This document shows, in pieces, positions 35,405 through 45,700 of a stretch of 64,000 nt of DNA. The stretch's first letter is position 1. Every line of letters starts with the position of its first letter. The notes below the pieces were generated by a model. The model was not told the DNA's origin and ran no database searches. It was given only the letters and a program-made list of their open reading frames with translations. Both the position numbers and the translations under genes were made by a program. The DNA is from Sequoia sempervirens. Lineage: Eukaryota; Streptophyta; Pinopsida; Cupressales; Cupressaceae. The stretch is from positions 212,725,199-212,789,198 of the forward strand of contig VDFB02358134.1 of the NCBI GenBank assembly GCA_007258455.2, read 5' to 3'.

Positions 35405-36122
35405 ATTATCATGCATCTATAGAATATTTCATATTGTATTCCTCTTTTGTATAATTTATTTCATAAATAGTGGTATTAAAGCTCAATCTTGGCAATAAAA
35501 GCAAGGCATTTTTTTAATTTTAAAGGTCATTTGGGAAGCACACATATATCAATTTTTTGTGAATTTTTTCCTCGATTTTTTAGGGGTTTGCAAAGACATA
35601 TTGAAGTATCTCTACTCCAAATTTTATAGAAATTAGAGAAAAAATAGGGAATGTATTACAAAATTAGGGTTTCCACCAAAATAATTTGGTAAGTTCATAT
35701 CTCTTAGACTATGAAATTTGTTTTCCTAATTCTTGGAGGGTTTTTCAAGAACTTATTGAATAATCTACATAAAAATACTTAAAAAAATTTGAATGGAATT
35801 AAGTGATTTCTTGCAGAATTGGGGTTTCTAATAAATTATTTCTCAAGGCTACAAATCAACTAATTGAATAGAAATTTTTTTAGGAAGTGACATCTAGGCC
35901 ATTGTAAGTTACAATACAAATTTTAAATCATTTATATATTTTTTATTTTATTTATTATTAAATTTATTTTTTCCATCATGACTCAACCTGCAATAAGTGG
36001 CAAAAAAAAATTGTCACATCCAAAAAATCTCTAGACAAGGATGTAGTAATTGAGGATCTTACACCTAATGATGAAATAAGTTACAATCTTAAGGAATAAT
36101 TTTCATCAATGGAGGACATTCA
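35405..36122. other. Unassigned, possibly LTR end and leader of an old gypsy element
   Basis: Very A/T-rich. The string GTGGTATTAAAGCTCAATCTTGGC at 35469 resembles a decayed TGGTATCAGAGC primer site, which would place an LTR end near 35467 and fit the gag fragment that follows. Nothing else is identifiable. Confidence 0.35.
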
Positions 36123-36715
36123 TTGTTGACAAGAGATATTCATTGCATAACAAGAGATATATTAGGCATTCAAAGCATATTGGATGATATATGCAATTAT
36201 ATATATTATAAATTAGGATCACAAATGGATATCTCAAATAACCAATGTGGATTGTTCAAGGCAACTAATCTAAATATAAATTCTAATATTGATGTGAGAT
36301 CTAGGAACTTGATACCAAAGGTGGATATGTGTGAGTTTTATGGCAAGGATCCACTAACTTAGATAAATCAAATGGATAATTTTTTTGAGGTGCATCAAAT
36401 CCCAAGTGGATAAAAGGTGGCAATGGCTTCCCTATATCTAGAACCATAGAAATTTATTTGGTATCAATGGTTATGTCCTCAATGATAGGAAAAATACCTC
36501 ATTATCTCATGGTCAATATTTATAGAAAAATTACAATCACAATATAGCAATAGTGTAGCCAAAAAATTATTCAACTAGCTAGATAAACTTCAAAAATTGC
36601 ATAATCAAATCTACTCCAAGTGCCAACATGACTACTACCACAAAGAGTTGGAACTTCCAGTCAAACCAAGATCATCTCTTCCACTAACTCAAGTTTCTAT
36701 CAACGTAAGTGTCAC
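36123..36715 (+). pseudogene. gag: Ty3/gypsy gag fragment
   Basis: A coding stretch contains PKVDMCEFYGKDPLT, a stop, then QMDNFFEVHQIPSG and WYQWL (about 36320-36475). This is the 'P-x-F-x-G-x-(D/N)-P-x-x-W' and W-x-x-x pattern of gypsy gag proteins. After further stops, SKCQHDYYHKELELPVKPRSS is readable near 36625. No knuckle follows. The last 120 bases also begin the 1-kb repeat shared with 43126. Confidence 0.6.
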
Positions 36716-37607
36716 TTGATGTGGTAAGAACATGCCTTTTGTAATGATATTGGATGTTTCTCAATCCAAGGTCCAAATTTAAAGACACTCCTATAGAATC
36801 GAGTTCTAGAAAAAGAATTTGAGAACTTTTGGACCAACTGGCTCTTCAACAAGTTTGATCCATAGTCAATTCCTAGATTATAGTTTAGGAGAATAAATGT
36901 CATTGCATAAAAGGTCGTCATCTCTTTTATTAGATAATTCCTATTTTTTGAATTAGAGAAGTTAGAGAAGATAATAATTTTGTAATTATCCATGCATGGG
37001 GCCAATAAGAATGCAAATAAGAAGATTGTTTGCTTAAATTGTTTCACAGTGTTGGATCCTTCCCAAAGGAGAGTTGAGCCCACCCGTCGGATATAGGTGA
37101 CCCTTAGTGTTTTTAAATATCTTTTAACTATTTGTCATTATTTTTTGTTTAGATTTGGTTACTCAATTATAGCAATGGTTAATCTTGTTTTCACACTTCA
37201 CTTTTGGTTTAGTCTATAATCATCTTAAACTAAAAATTTCTTAAAATATTGAGTTTTTTTTATAAGCTTTTTTATTCCATTTAGATAATCCATATGTATG
37301 TTCTTCTTTACATTTATCTTTCAATTCTACAAGTGTAATTTTAATTCTACAAGTGTGATTTCAATTATGCTAGTATGGTAATATAATATTTTAATTTTGC
37401 AAGGGTGATTTCAATTCTTTAAGTGTGGTAAAATAGGAGTTTGAAGATTCATTATAGTGTTCTTTTATGATAACTAAGAAATATAGAGTTATAATCCAAC
37501 CATTAAAATAAATTTGAGAAAATACCTCCCAATAACTCTACTACAGACAACTCCAAACAACTATCGATTTGATAAAATTAAATTATTGAGTTCTAACACT
37601 ACAATGA
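36597..37607 (+). repeat. 1-kb dispersed repeat, copy 1
   Basis: This aligns with 43126-44190 in the same orientation, from TGCATAATCAAA to CTACAATGAACT. It begins in gag-like coding sequence and passes through A/T-rich DNA. At about 37313-37445 are degenerate units of ATTTCAATTCTACAAGTGTG. Sequence outside the limits differs between copies. It may be a conserved internal stretch of one element family, or a small insertion. Confidence 0.65.
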
Positions 37608-38470
37608 ACTTATCATTTGTGGGGTCAATTGATCCCCCTTCTAAAGGGAAACACTACATTTTTGTATGCATTGATTACACAACCAAAAGGGTTGAAGTGA
37701 GGGCTTTACCTATAGCATGAGAAGAGGTGGCAGACTTCTTGTACAAACAAATTTTACAAAGGTTTAGAGCTCTACAAATCTTTGTATCAGATCAATTTTT
37801 GTAGTTCATTTCAATCATGATCCAAGATTTTATGCATTGATACTAGGTTACTCATAAGAAATCCACTCCAGACCATCCTCAAGCCAAGGGGAAAGTCAAA
37901 GTAACAAACAAAGAATTGGAAAATATTTCGATAAAAATTATTTCTGCACAAAGGACTGATTGGGAAGATAGATTCTTTGAAGCTATCGAGATCTATAATG
38001 ACCTGGAAAACTACCACTAGCTTCACTTCTTATGAGTTGGTCTATGAAAAGCAATTGATACTTCTTGTGGGATTTAAATTAGAAACACTACAAACACATT
38101 TGGAGATTGAGATAGTTATCATTGAGGCCCAACAACTCTAGATTACATAGTTGAACGTATTGGATGAACTATGCCTAGAAACACTTCAACATATCAAGTT
38201 GATTCAATAACAAAGAAAAGTGTGGCACGATAGGACTATTATTAGCAGAACATTCAAGATAGGAGATCGAGCATTATTCTATGACTCCAAATACCACAAT
38301 TTCAAAGGGAAATTGCACACTAGTTGGTTGGGTTCCTGAGAAATTAGCCAAGTTTATGACAATGGTGATGTCCAGTTGGCACCAATCAATGGAGACAAGC
38401 AAACCGTGTTGGTAAATGGTCATAGGTTAAAATTGTACCACAAAGCTAGCATCCAAAGATGAATTCTCAA
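37560..38470 (+). pseudogene. Ty3/gypsy integrase fragment
   Basis: The start FVGSIDPPSKGKHYIFVCID (37610) matches the first catalytic-Asp region of gypsy integrases, followed by TTKRVEVRALPIA. A decayed VSDQFL region carries the second Asp (37787). PDHPQAKGKVKVTNKELENI is near 37875, where the catalytic Glu of the usual 'G-Q-V-E' reads Lys. The C-terminal LKLYHKA-like end (NGHRLKLYH) is near 38415-38445. It is not closely related to elements C, D or E. Multiple stops. Confidence 0.75.
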
Positions 38471-38905
38471 TAGAATTACAGACTCAGCTCGAACACTTTA
38501 TATTGGAAGACCTCACTTCCACAAGTTTAGTACCTACCCTTTAAGACTCTCTAATAATGTAGTTCTAAAAAAGAGGTAGACTAAAAATCATAATGATGGT
38601 TCCCCTCTCAAAAATAAATACATATGGGGTTGGTTGAAACCTAGAAATGGTGATCTTCCCTCTATAGATGGTTGAAACTAACAATGGCAACCTTCTCCCC
38701 TTTCTCCAAACTTCTAGATCCACAATGCTCTAGACTCTCACCTTGTGGATGGGCTCTAGATAACTCAAATGTTCCCAACTCACCACATGTTAAGGTATTG
38801 TATCACCCTTATCACATCCCTACAATACTCCATCAATGTTCTAATAGTTCCCAAGTTCTTTCACTTGTCCAACTTCCAATGGCTTCACCTTTCCTACCGA
38901 TGAAT
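38471..38905. other. Unassigned sequence after the gypsy integrase
   Basis: Probably non-coding tail of the gypsy fragment. A short word (GGTTG(G)AAACT...AATGG) recurs near 38625 and 38665. The plus-strand open frame 38672-38968 has no recognisable features. Confidence 0.3.
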
Positions 38906-39069
38906 ACATTTAAACGACAACGTCTACCCAACCATCAGGGTTCACATTTGACTATATTTACTAATTAATTGAATATAAAAAAACACATTGTATTTTAATT
39001 TTTAATAAATTAATAAATACAGTCAAATGTGCAGTTTGATGGCTGCATAGACAATTCGCATTTAATCTA
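38906..39069. repeat. Imperfect inverted repeat (hairpin), arms about 65 bp
   Basis: The left arm 38906-38970 and right arm 39005-39069 are imperfect reverse complements. The inner arms pair CACATTTGACTATATTTACT with its near complement around AATACAGTCAAATGTG. The outer arms pair ACCATC/GATGGC and further words. The 34-bp loop is A/T-rich. It could be a small foldback or MITE-like element. Confidence 0.65.
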
Positions 39070-39727
39070 TTAGGTAACTATTTATGTTTTCTTCTTAAAT
39101 CTACTAATTTTCCTCTCACAAGTTGGGGGTTGCATCAATTGCATTAACTATACCAAGTGGCCAATGTACTTTTTGTTGCCTCATTACTTCAATGATCAAT
39201 GTAAAATATTTTGGGATGGATATGAGATGGATAGTTGCACACGTATCCCCCAAGTATTCACTGCAAAATAATGTACTTTCACCTCTAAATATCCAATGTG
39301 GCATTGATGACCTATGAGTACAAGTAGTCGATGTGGCAATAATCAATAAATGTTCGATCAGTATGATAGCATGTGGAATTAACTCCAGCCAACTGACAAG
39401 ACACCCCTCTAGTTTCCTTTGTTGCCATTTTAGTGCTCTTGCTCTTTAGTCCAGTCATTTCAAAGTAAGCGACCACCTGTGCGAGAGGGACTTCGTACGA
39501 CCCACGACTATAAAAAAATTAATGGCAAGATATCTTCCGTGAATTCAAGATTTTTATTTATACAAATTATTGATCATTATTACAATTAATTTTGCATTGA
39601 ACTCACCATTATTAAGATTTATATGTCGTAGCTCACAGTATTGGAAAATGATAAATATATCTTACCTTGAAATTTTATCCACATTTGTATTATACTCTTT
39701 CTACACCCACCTCTTCATTACTCTCAG
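39070..39727. other. Unassigned, leader-like sequence before the next ORF
   Basis: No supported gene. The ORFs on both strands at 39116-39346 overlap each other and carry no domain. Confidence 0.3.
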
Positions 39728-40999
39728 ATGCCCATTACATTGGAATTACCATCCATACGAATTCACAGGTTGTCCTACAAACGAAAGGCTAAACTTGAGA
39801 ACACCATCATTGAGCAGCCCAATGCAGATGTCTTTGCATTGGTCAAATGGCTAGATTTCTTACAAAAATTTAAAGGGTATGGATTAGATCTAGTTGAAGA
39901 ATTTGTGCAGAATTACCACTTGGGTTTCTCTATATTAAAAGGCGTTCGAATTACAATCAACAACCAATTTTTTGGATTACTAGAATTTGGTGAAGACATT
40001 TCACACAAAAGGTTATCATACGAGGAATTGATCCAAGGATTTCATGTGCCTTGAGAGCCCATCCCCCATTACGTGATTAGCAAAGGTGCAATGAAGGGAA
40101 TCGAATGCTTTGATCTTCTTGATTCCTAGGCCACTATCATCATCCAAGAAATAAAAAAATTCACATGTGACGGCCAACATGGTACCATTCTTGGCCCAAG
40201 CATGCGAATGCTTTCCCATGTTCACCATGGTGCTACTCACTCTATCTCCCTCATAAATTTTCTTCTATTTGTATGTAGAATTCACCACCATAACAACCAA
40301 ATAATCCATCATGGGCTCATTCACCTCATAATTAAGCATCACTTCGGAAACAAAAATGGGAGGAATTCTTCCAAAACCAAACCCCTGGGCCTAAGAAACT
40401 AAAATTGAAGAATGAAACCCCAACCTCTATTTCCTCAATACTAGCAATTTGTGCTTTTGTCTAGCTTAGGATGGCTCCCAAGCCTCAATCTTGAGGATAA
40501 TGAAGGAGATGTCTTAGAGGCACTATTAGAGCAACCTACCCCTCGACATGATAAAACTGGAGATGTCATTAAGTCATAATCTAAGGAGGAGGATGTTGCA
40601 AAAATTATTTGGCTTCCCAAGATCTTGGGTAGCCTATCCTTTAGCCACCCTATCCATGCAAACACCCCACAAAGGAAAGGCAAGAAACCCATGTTATAAT
40701 ATAATCAAGAGCTAGATGAAGATACATATATTGCACCAATCTTGGTCCTATCTCAGGCAGAGCATGAATTACATGAATGCAAGTAGCAACTCCTATAAAT
40801 ACATGAGCTCCTAGAAACCAGAGATGCCACCTTGGAAGAAGCACAAAAAAAGGTAACTCAAGACACACTTTCCCAAGATAAGTTAATTCAACAAATGTAG
40901 CATGAATTGGCCCAAATGAAGGTTTCAAATGCTTTGAAAGATGAACAATTAACCACTCTTTCCTTGTTAGGAAATGGTGTGTTGTCCACCTTGCATAAT
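39728..40999 (+). pseudogene. Second non-autonomous ORF: N-terminal domain plus coiled-coil tail (broken)
   Basis: The ORF 39728-40054 reads as a compact helical domain with ADVFALVKWLDFLQKFKGYG, LVEEFVQNYHLGF and a beta-like VRITINNQFFGLLEFGEDI, then LSYEELIQGFHVP and a stop at 40052. It resembles, by pattern only, N-terminal domains of large plant retroelement ORFs of unknown role. Frame-broken sequence continues. From about 40700 a Glu/Gln/Leu-rich helix is readable (ILVLSQAEHELHECK, RDATLEEAQKKVTQDTLSQD, HELAQMKVSNALKDEQL), ending at 40950. No enzyme domains. It is separate from the ORFs in element G and in the 0.5-7 kb insertion, but has the same overall plan. Confidence 0.5.
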
Positions 41000-41750
41000 G
41001 TTATAATGTAATATTTATTTATTTATTATGTGGTGCACCTAGGGAATATAGGAGAACATGCATCACATGGTTCTAGCATTCTTGGGGCCACTTTATGTGT
41101 TGTATGTAACATTGAATTAAATATTTAATGTGGGGTTGCACATGGGAATAATATTTAATATTGGAAAAACTTACTAGGGGTTAATGGTTTTGTAAGCTCA
41201 TGGTAGTAGTCACATGGTTTATATAATATCACTTGGTGGTTTTGTGTGAGCTTGTTTCTATGAAAGAAAACACTTGGGTAGTTGTCTAAGGTTGGTTGGT
41301 TAAGAGCATCTCTTGTTAGCATTTGTAAGCGTTGAAGCATGGAATGGGATGTGTGGTTATATGCTTGTTCACATAGAGTGTTTGTAGAAGGCTTGATGTT
41401 TCAAAGGTGTTCATGGAGGACTCTAAAGATGTATTGTAATGTTTATTGTTGAATAATACACGAGTGATGGATGCCTTTGGAGGCTGGGTTTTTCCCTCTT
41501 GAGGGTTTTTCCAAGGTATATCTTGTGCCATCTTTGATGGTATGTTGTCTATTCTTTTGCATATGGATTATGAATACTTGTTTACATATACTTCTCTATT
41601 TGGGTTATGTGGAAATTATCTTGAGTGGATGCATATTTCCTTTAATTCCTGACAAGGCTCATTCTCCAAATCATGCATTATGTGGGAATTCGGATATCCT
41701 TTCCACCACTTTTGTGTTTTCTTTCTCTCATGTATCTTTGTTTAAAGGTA
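41000..41750 (+). repeat. Solo copia-type LTR splitting the coiled-coil ORF
   Basis: This contains GGTTTTTCCCTCTTGAGGGTTTTTCC near 41490, the copia LTR string in plus orientation, and no coding sequence. Coiled-coil coding sequence precedes it (to about 40990) and resumes right after it (41752), so it is an insertion in that ORF. The ends are estimated to within about 20 bases; no clean target duplication was found. Confidence 0.55.
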
Positions 41751-42160
41751 GAAAACACCCAATTAAAGAAGGATTTGGAAACCATTCAACAAGATAAGGC
41801 CATAGTAGAGAACTAGTTTGATCAAGCCTGTAAAAATGGTGTCGCAATCATTTCCATGCAAAAACCCTCGAGTATGTATGTCTTGTTTCTAAGGGAACAA
41901 TTTTTAAAATGGAAGATTTTATAGATTTCATCAAATCTTCCTATGGAATTTGAAAATGATCAAAAGTTTGTAGAGAGTTATCTCCAAAGCCCTCTAGAGC
42001 TTCAAGACCAAATGTGTGAATTTTTTAACATGGGTTCCTTATGGGTCACAATGATTTTTCTATGCTTAATTTATATGTTAGTGAGTTGCAACTTTGAGGG
42101 TTCATTTTTTTGTTTCACAATCAGGTCAAATAGGGAAAAGATATTGTAAAATACCATGTG
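41751..42160 (+). pseudogene. Coiled-coil ORF continued after the solo LTR
   Basis: The reading VENTQLKKDLETIQQDKAIVEN, a TAG in place of Gln, then FDQACKNGVAIISMQ (41749-41860) continues the Gln/Leu-rich helix seen before 41000. Frame changes follow; a final part near 41925-42140 contains LPMEFENDQKFVESYL-like residues. Function unknown. Confidence 0.45.
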
Positions 42161-43125
42161 GTTGAACAAACACTTGGTCTCCCAATGCACCACTAGTACT
42201 CTAAGACCACATGATTTGCAAAAAAAATTAGGGCCATGGTCTATCTGCCCCAAATCACTACACAATATATTTGGAATCTACAATCCAGCATGTTGGTACT
42301 TTAGGACCATGAAAGTACCCTTCCTCTAGCAACCACCAACACATGTATTATTGGTGGGAAACCACACCAAAACAAATCCATCAATGAGAACCAATGTCAG
42401 CAACCAATCTTCAATGGAGCCTTGCTAGGGTATGGAAATTTATCTTACTAATTTAAAGGAGAATATATAGGACTTTATAGGTTATGCAATTATGAAAATC
42501 TCTAGTACTCTTTCCAACACCCCTAGCTACATCCTCTAATCAAAAACCTCTAAATATGATGGCATGATAGCTCAAGCGAGTTACCCACACTCATGGTTAT
42601 GCAAATATTGGTGGGAAGTTTAATGAGTACAAATGAAAGGAATATGATTTCTTTGTTTGGTTGGAAAGAGGGCATCAGACAAACAATGTGAGCATACAAA
42701 TTTAGCCATGAGGTCATCGATTCATTCCAATTGGGGGAGAATGATGGATCTGGAGATATACTATTTTAATTGCTCATTTCAAGACAGATATTATCCTTGT
42801 TCTAAGAAACTTGGTATATTTAGTGTTTTGATAAAACACCATTTTATCTAATGTAAGGAGTAAATAGATCATGTAATTTGAAATGTTTACTTCCACATGA
42901 TATGTTGCTTGAATGTTCAATCTATCTTCTCTTCTCCACATATATGCACATATTTCTATGGATAACTACTATAGAATACGTGGATGGGGCTCCTAGACAT
43001 ATCTTGACACAACTCTAGAGGTAATCAATAACTCCTAGTGACTTTGAAGTTGGTCACTAACCCAAAAATAAGTTTCATCATATTAGAACTAGTCCATGAC
43101 AACATTATAGTAGATACATTGCCCC
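42161..43125. other. Unassigned decayed sequence
   Basis: No ORF or element signature that I can support. Short words shared with other debris in the window suggest old repeat sequence. Confidence 0.3.
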
Positions 43126-44190
43126 CAAATGCATAATCAAACTTACTCTAGTTGTCAGCATGACTATTACCATGAAGAGTTGGAACTTCTAGTCAGACCA
43201 AAATTATCTCTTCCACTAAAAAAAGTGTTTATCAAGCAAGTGCCACTTGATGTTGTAAGAGCATACCTTTCATAGTGATATTGGATCTCTCTCTATCCAA
43301 GATCCAAATAAAAACACTCCTCTGAGAACTTTTGGATCAATTGGCTCTTGACAAAGTTTGATCTATAGTCAATTCTTAGATTATAGTTTAGAAGAATAAA
43401 GGCCATCATCTCTTTTATTAGCTAATTCCTATTTTTTGAATTAGAGCATAAGTTAGCTCGAAGACATTATTTATGTAATTCTCCCCACTTGGGGCCACTA
43501 AGAATGCAAATAAGCAACATGTTCTCCTAAATCATTTCATAGTTTTGGATCCCTTGAAATTGAGATTTGGGCCCACTCACTAGATGGAGGTGAACCTTAG
43601 TGTTTTTAAATCTCTTTTAACTATTTGTCATTATTGGTTGTTTAGATGTGGTTTTTGCATTATAGCATTAGTTAATCTTTGTTTTCATACTTCATTATTG
43701 GTTTAGTTTGTAGACATCTTATATTAGAAAATTCCAAAAAGATTGAGTTTTGTTTAAAATAATTTTGATTACATTTAGATAATTCATGTGTGTGCTTATT
43801 TCCATTTATCTTTCAATTTTTCAAATGTGGTAAAATAGTATTTTAGTTCAGCAAGTGTGATTTTACTTTTGCAATGTGATTTCAATTCTATAAGTGTGGT
43901 AAAATAGTATTTTAATTTTTCAAGTGTGATTTTGATTCTACAGGTGTGGTAAAATAGGAGTTTGAATCAGACTAAAGAACTAAGTTATGCAAGAGAGTGA
44001 TAGTTTTGGCTTGAAGGTTCATTACAATGTAATTTTAGGATAACTAAGCAATCTAGAGTTAAAATCCCACCATTGAAATAGATCTGAGAAAACAGCTCCC
44101 AATAATGGTATCACAAACAACTCCAAACACCTCCCAATTTGATATAATTAAATGATTTTGGTTTGATACTACAATGAACTCTTCAACAAG
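43126..44190 (+). repeat. 1-kb dispersed repeat, copy 2
   Basis: This is the direct repeat of 36597-37607. The coding-like start reads SSCQHDYYHEELELLVRP (about 43150-43205), matching the gag-like start of copy 1. Degenerate units of TTTTAATTTTTCAAGTGTG and TTCTACAGGTGTGGTAAAATAG lie at about 43810-43965. Unlike copy 1, no integrase follows. Confidence 0.65.
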
Positions 44191-45035
44191 AGTCAACCAT
44201 CATATAGGAGTAATAGAAACATTGGCTAGATTCAACCATTAAGGTGTAATAAAATCATATCTATAGATTTAACATAGGAACATAATATAGTTTAGGATAG
44301 AAAATGAATCTAAACCCTAGGACATGGGAAAGAGAAGAAGTTCATGTTGGTATGAACTCAAGGTGCATAGGATGTAGAAAACACCGTGAATCTAAAATTA
44401 TTGATATATCAAGCACCATTCAAAAGAAAACAATATGATGGTTTAATGTATCATAAGGAAGTACAAAAGTGTAATGAATTCATAACATGAAATAGAAAAT
44501 ATGCCAAATTACATGGAAATAAAGAAAAGAAGCATTACTATTCAGATATATAGAGTATGTACATTTGTAAATAGGAAAGGCAAGAATAGACTAAAGAATT
44601 ATATGACCAAAGTGGCATGCGTAAGGAAAAAGGTACCATGTGAGAATATGAGAAAGTAGATAATAGAAAAAGAAAGATAATATAAGTGAGTGTAGTAGAT
44701 AATTCATAAATCATCATACATAGAATCATCAAAGATAAAAAGCATTGAGAGGTTCTTTTAAATGATTAACCATCTATGGTAGAAATTTCATAAGCACCTA
44801 AGTATTATATAGAGGAAATAATTTAAAGGTGAATACTTTTTTGGGTGGAGTTTACCTTAAGTCCTTCTGCATTAGTATTGTGTTACTTAGAATAATATGG
44901 GAGAAAGCATTAGTTATAATCCTATTTGAGATGCTTTTTGTATGTATGACATTGATCAAAACATTCACATCATTCCCATAAATCATCTCTTGCTCCTAAG
45001 GATGGTGGCCACAATACATGGTGGCATCAATGAGG
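44191..45035. other. Unassigned decayed sequence
   Basis: A/T-rich with no supported coding region. The minus-strand open frame 44538-44732 is low-complexity hydrophobic sequence and is not supported. Confidence 0.3.
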
Positions 45036-45700
45036 TCATGAAGAGAAACACAAGCTAAAGGATTTTTTAATCTCAAGAGGCTTGCCCACTTCAACACCAT
45101 ATACTAAAGAAGTAGTGCCTATGAGAGTACAAATGCTCATACATTCTTCCCACAAAGTGGGGGAAAGTTGAGAATGATAATTATTACCATGTGAATCTAT
45201 TGTTTTGTGTAATATTTCATCAATCATTTTATTAGCAACCTTTTCCTATCCATTTAATTGGGGATAATAATGAATATAGAAGAAAGAATAAATATGTAAC
45301 TTCTTTAAAAAAATTCTTTCACAATTTTGGAAATAAAATCTATTGTTATAGAAAAAATTCAAAGGGAATAAAAAAATCGTGAAATGATATTATCCATGAG
45401 CTAACTATACATGGCAAAGCAATATTATATTTGACTAGAATGGATTCCACCTATTTAGTTAAATAGTTTGTCACCATGGTAATAAAGATGTAACTATTAC
45501 AAGGAAGAGAAATTTTATCCATTATATCAAGGCCTCAAATAGAGAATGGATAACATGAAGAGGTTGGAGTTCCTAAGTAAGACCATTGATGAGATTGTTA
45601 TGTTCTTAACACATGGGATATTCATTAGCAAACTTGTCAAAGTATTGATCGACCATTTGTGAATAGTATCTCATATGAAGAATTTTTGAAGTAGTGTCTT
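45036..45700 (-). pseudogene. Ty3/gypsy integrase fragment, minus strand, strongly decayed
   Basis: The minus strand gives the integrase core end at 45227-45036: SQLSPTLWEECMSICTLIG and SLVYGVEVGKPLEIKKSF, matching the W-x-x-R-T-x-x-x-x-x-T-G-x-T-P-x-x-L-V-Y-G region of gypsy integrases. Upstream are YIFITMVTNYLTKWVES near 45490-45440 and the zinc-region remnant QYFDKFANEYPMC near 45650-45610. Frames and stops are badly disrupted. It is on the opposite strand to the integrase fragment at 37560. Confidence 0.65.
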
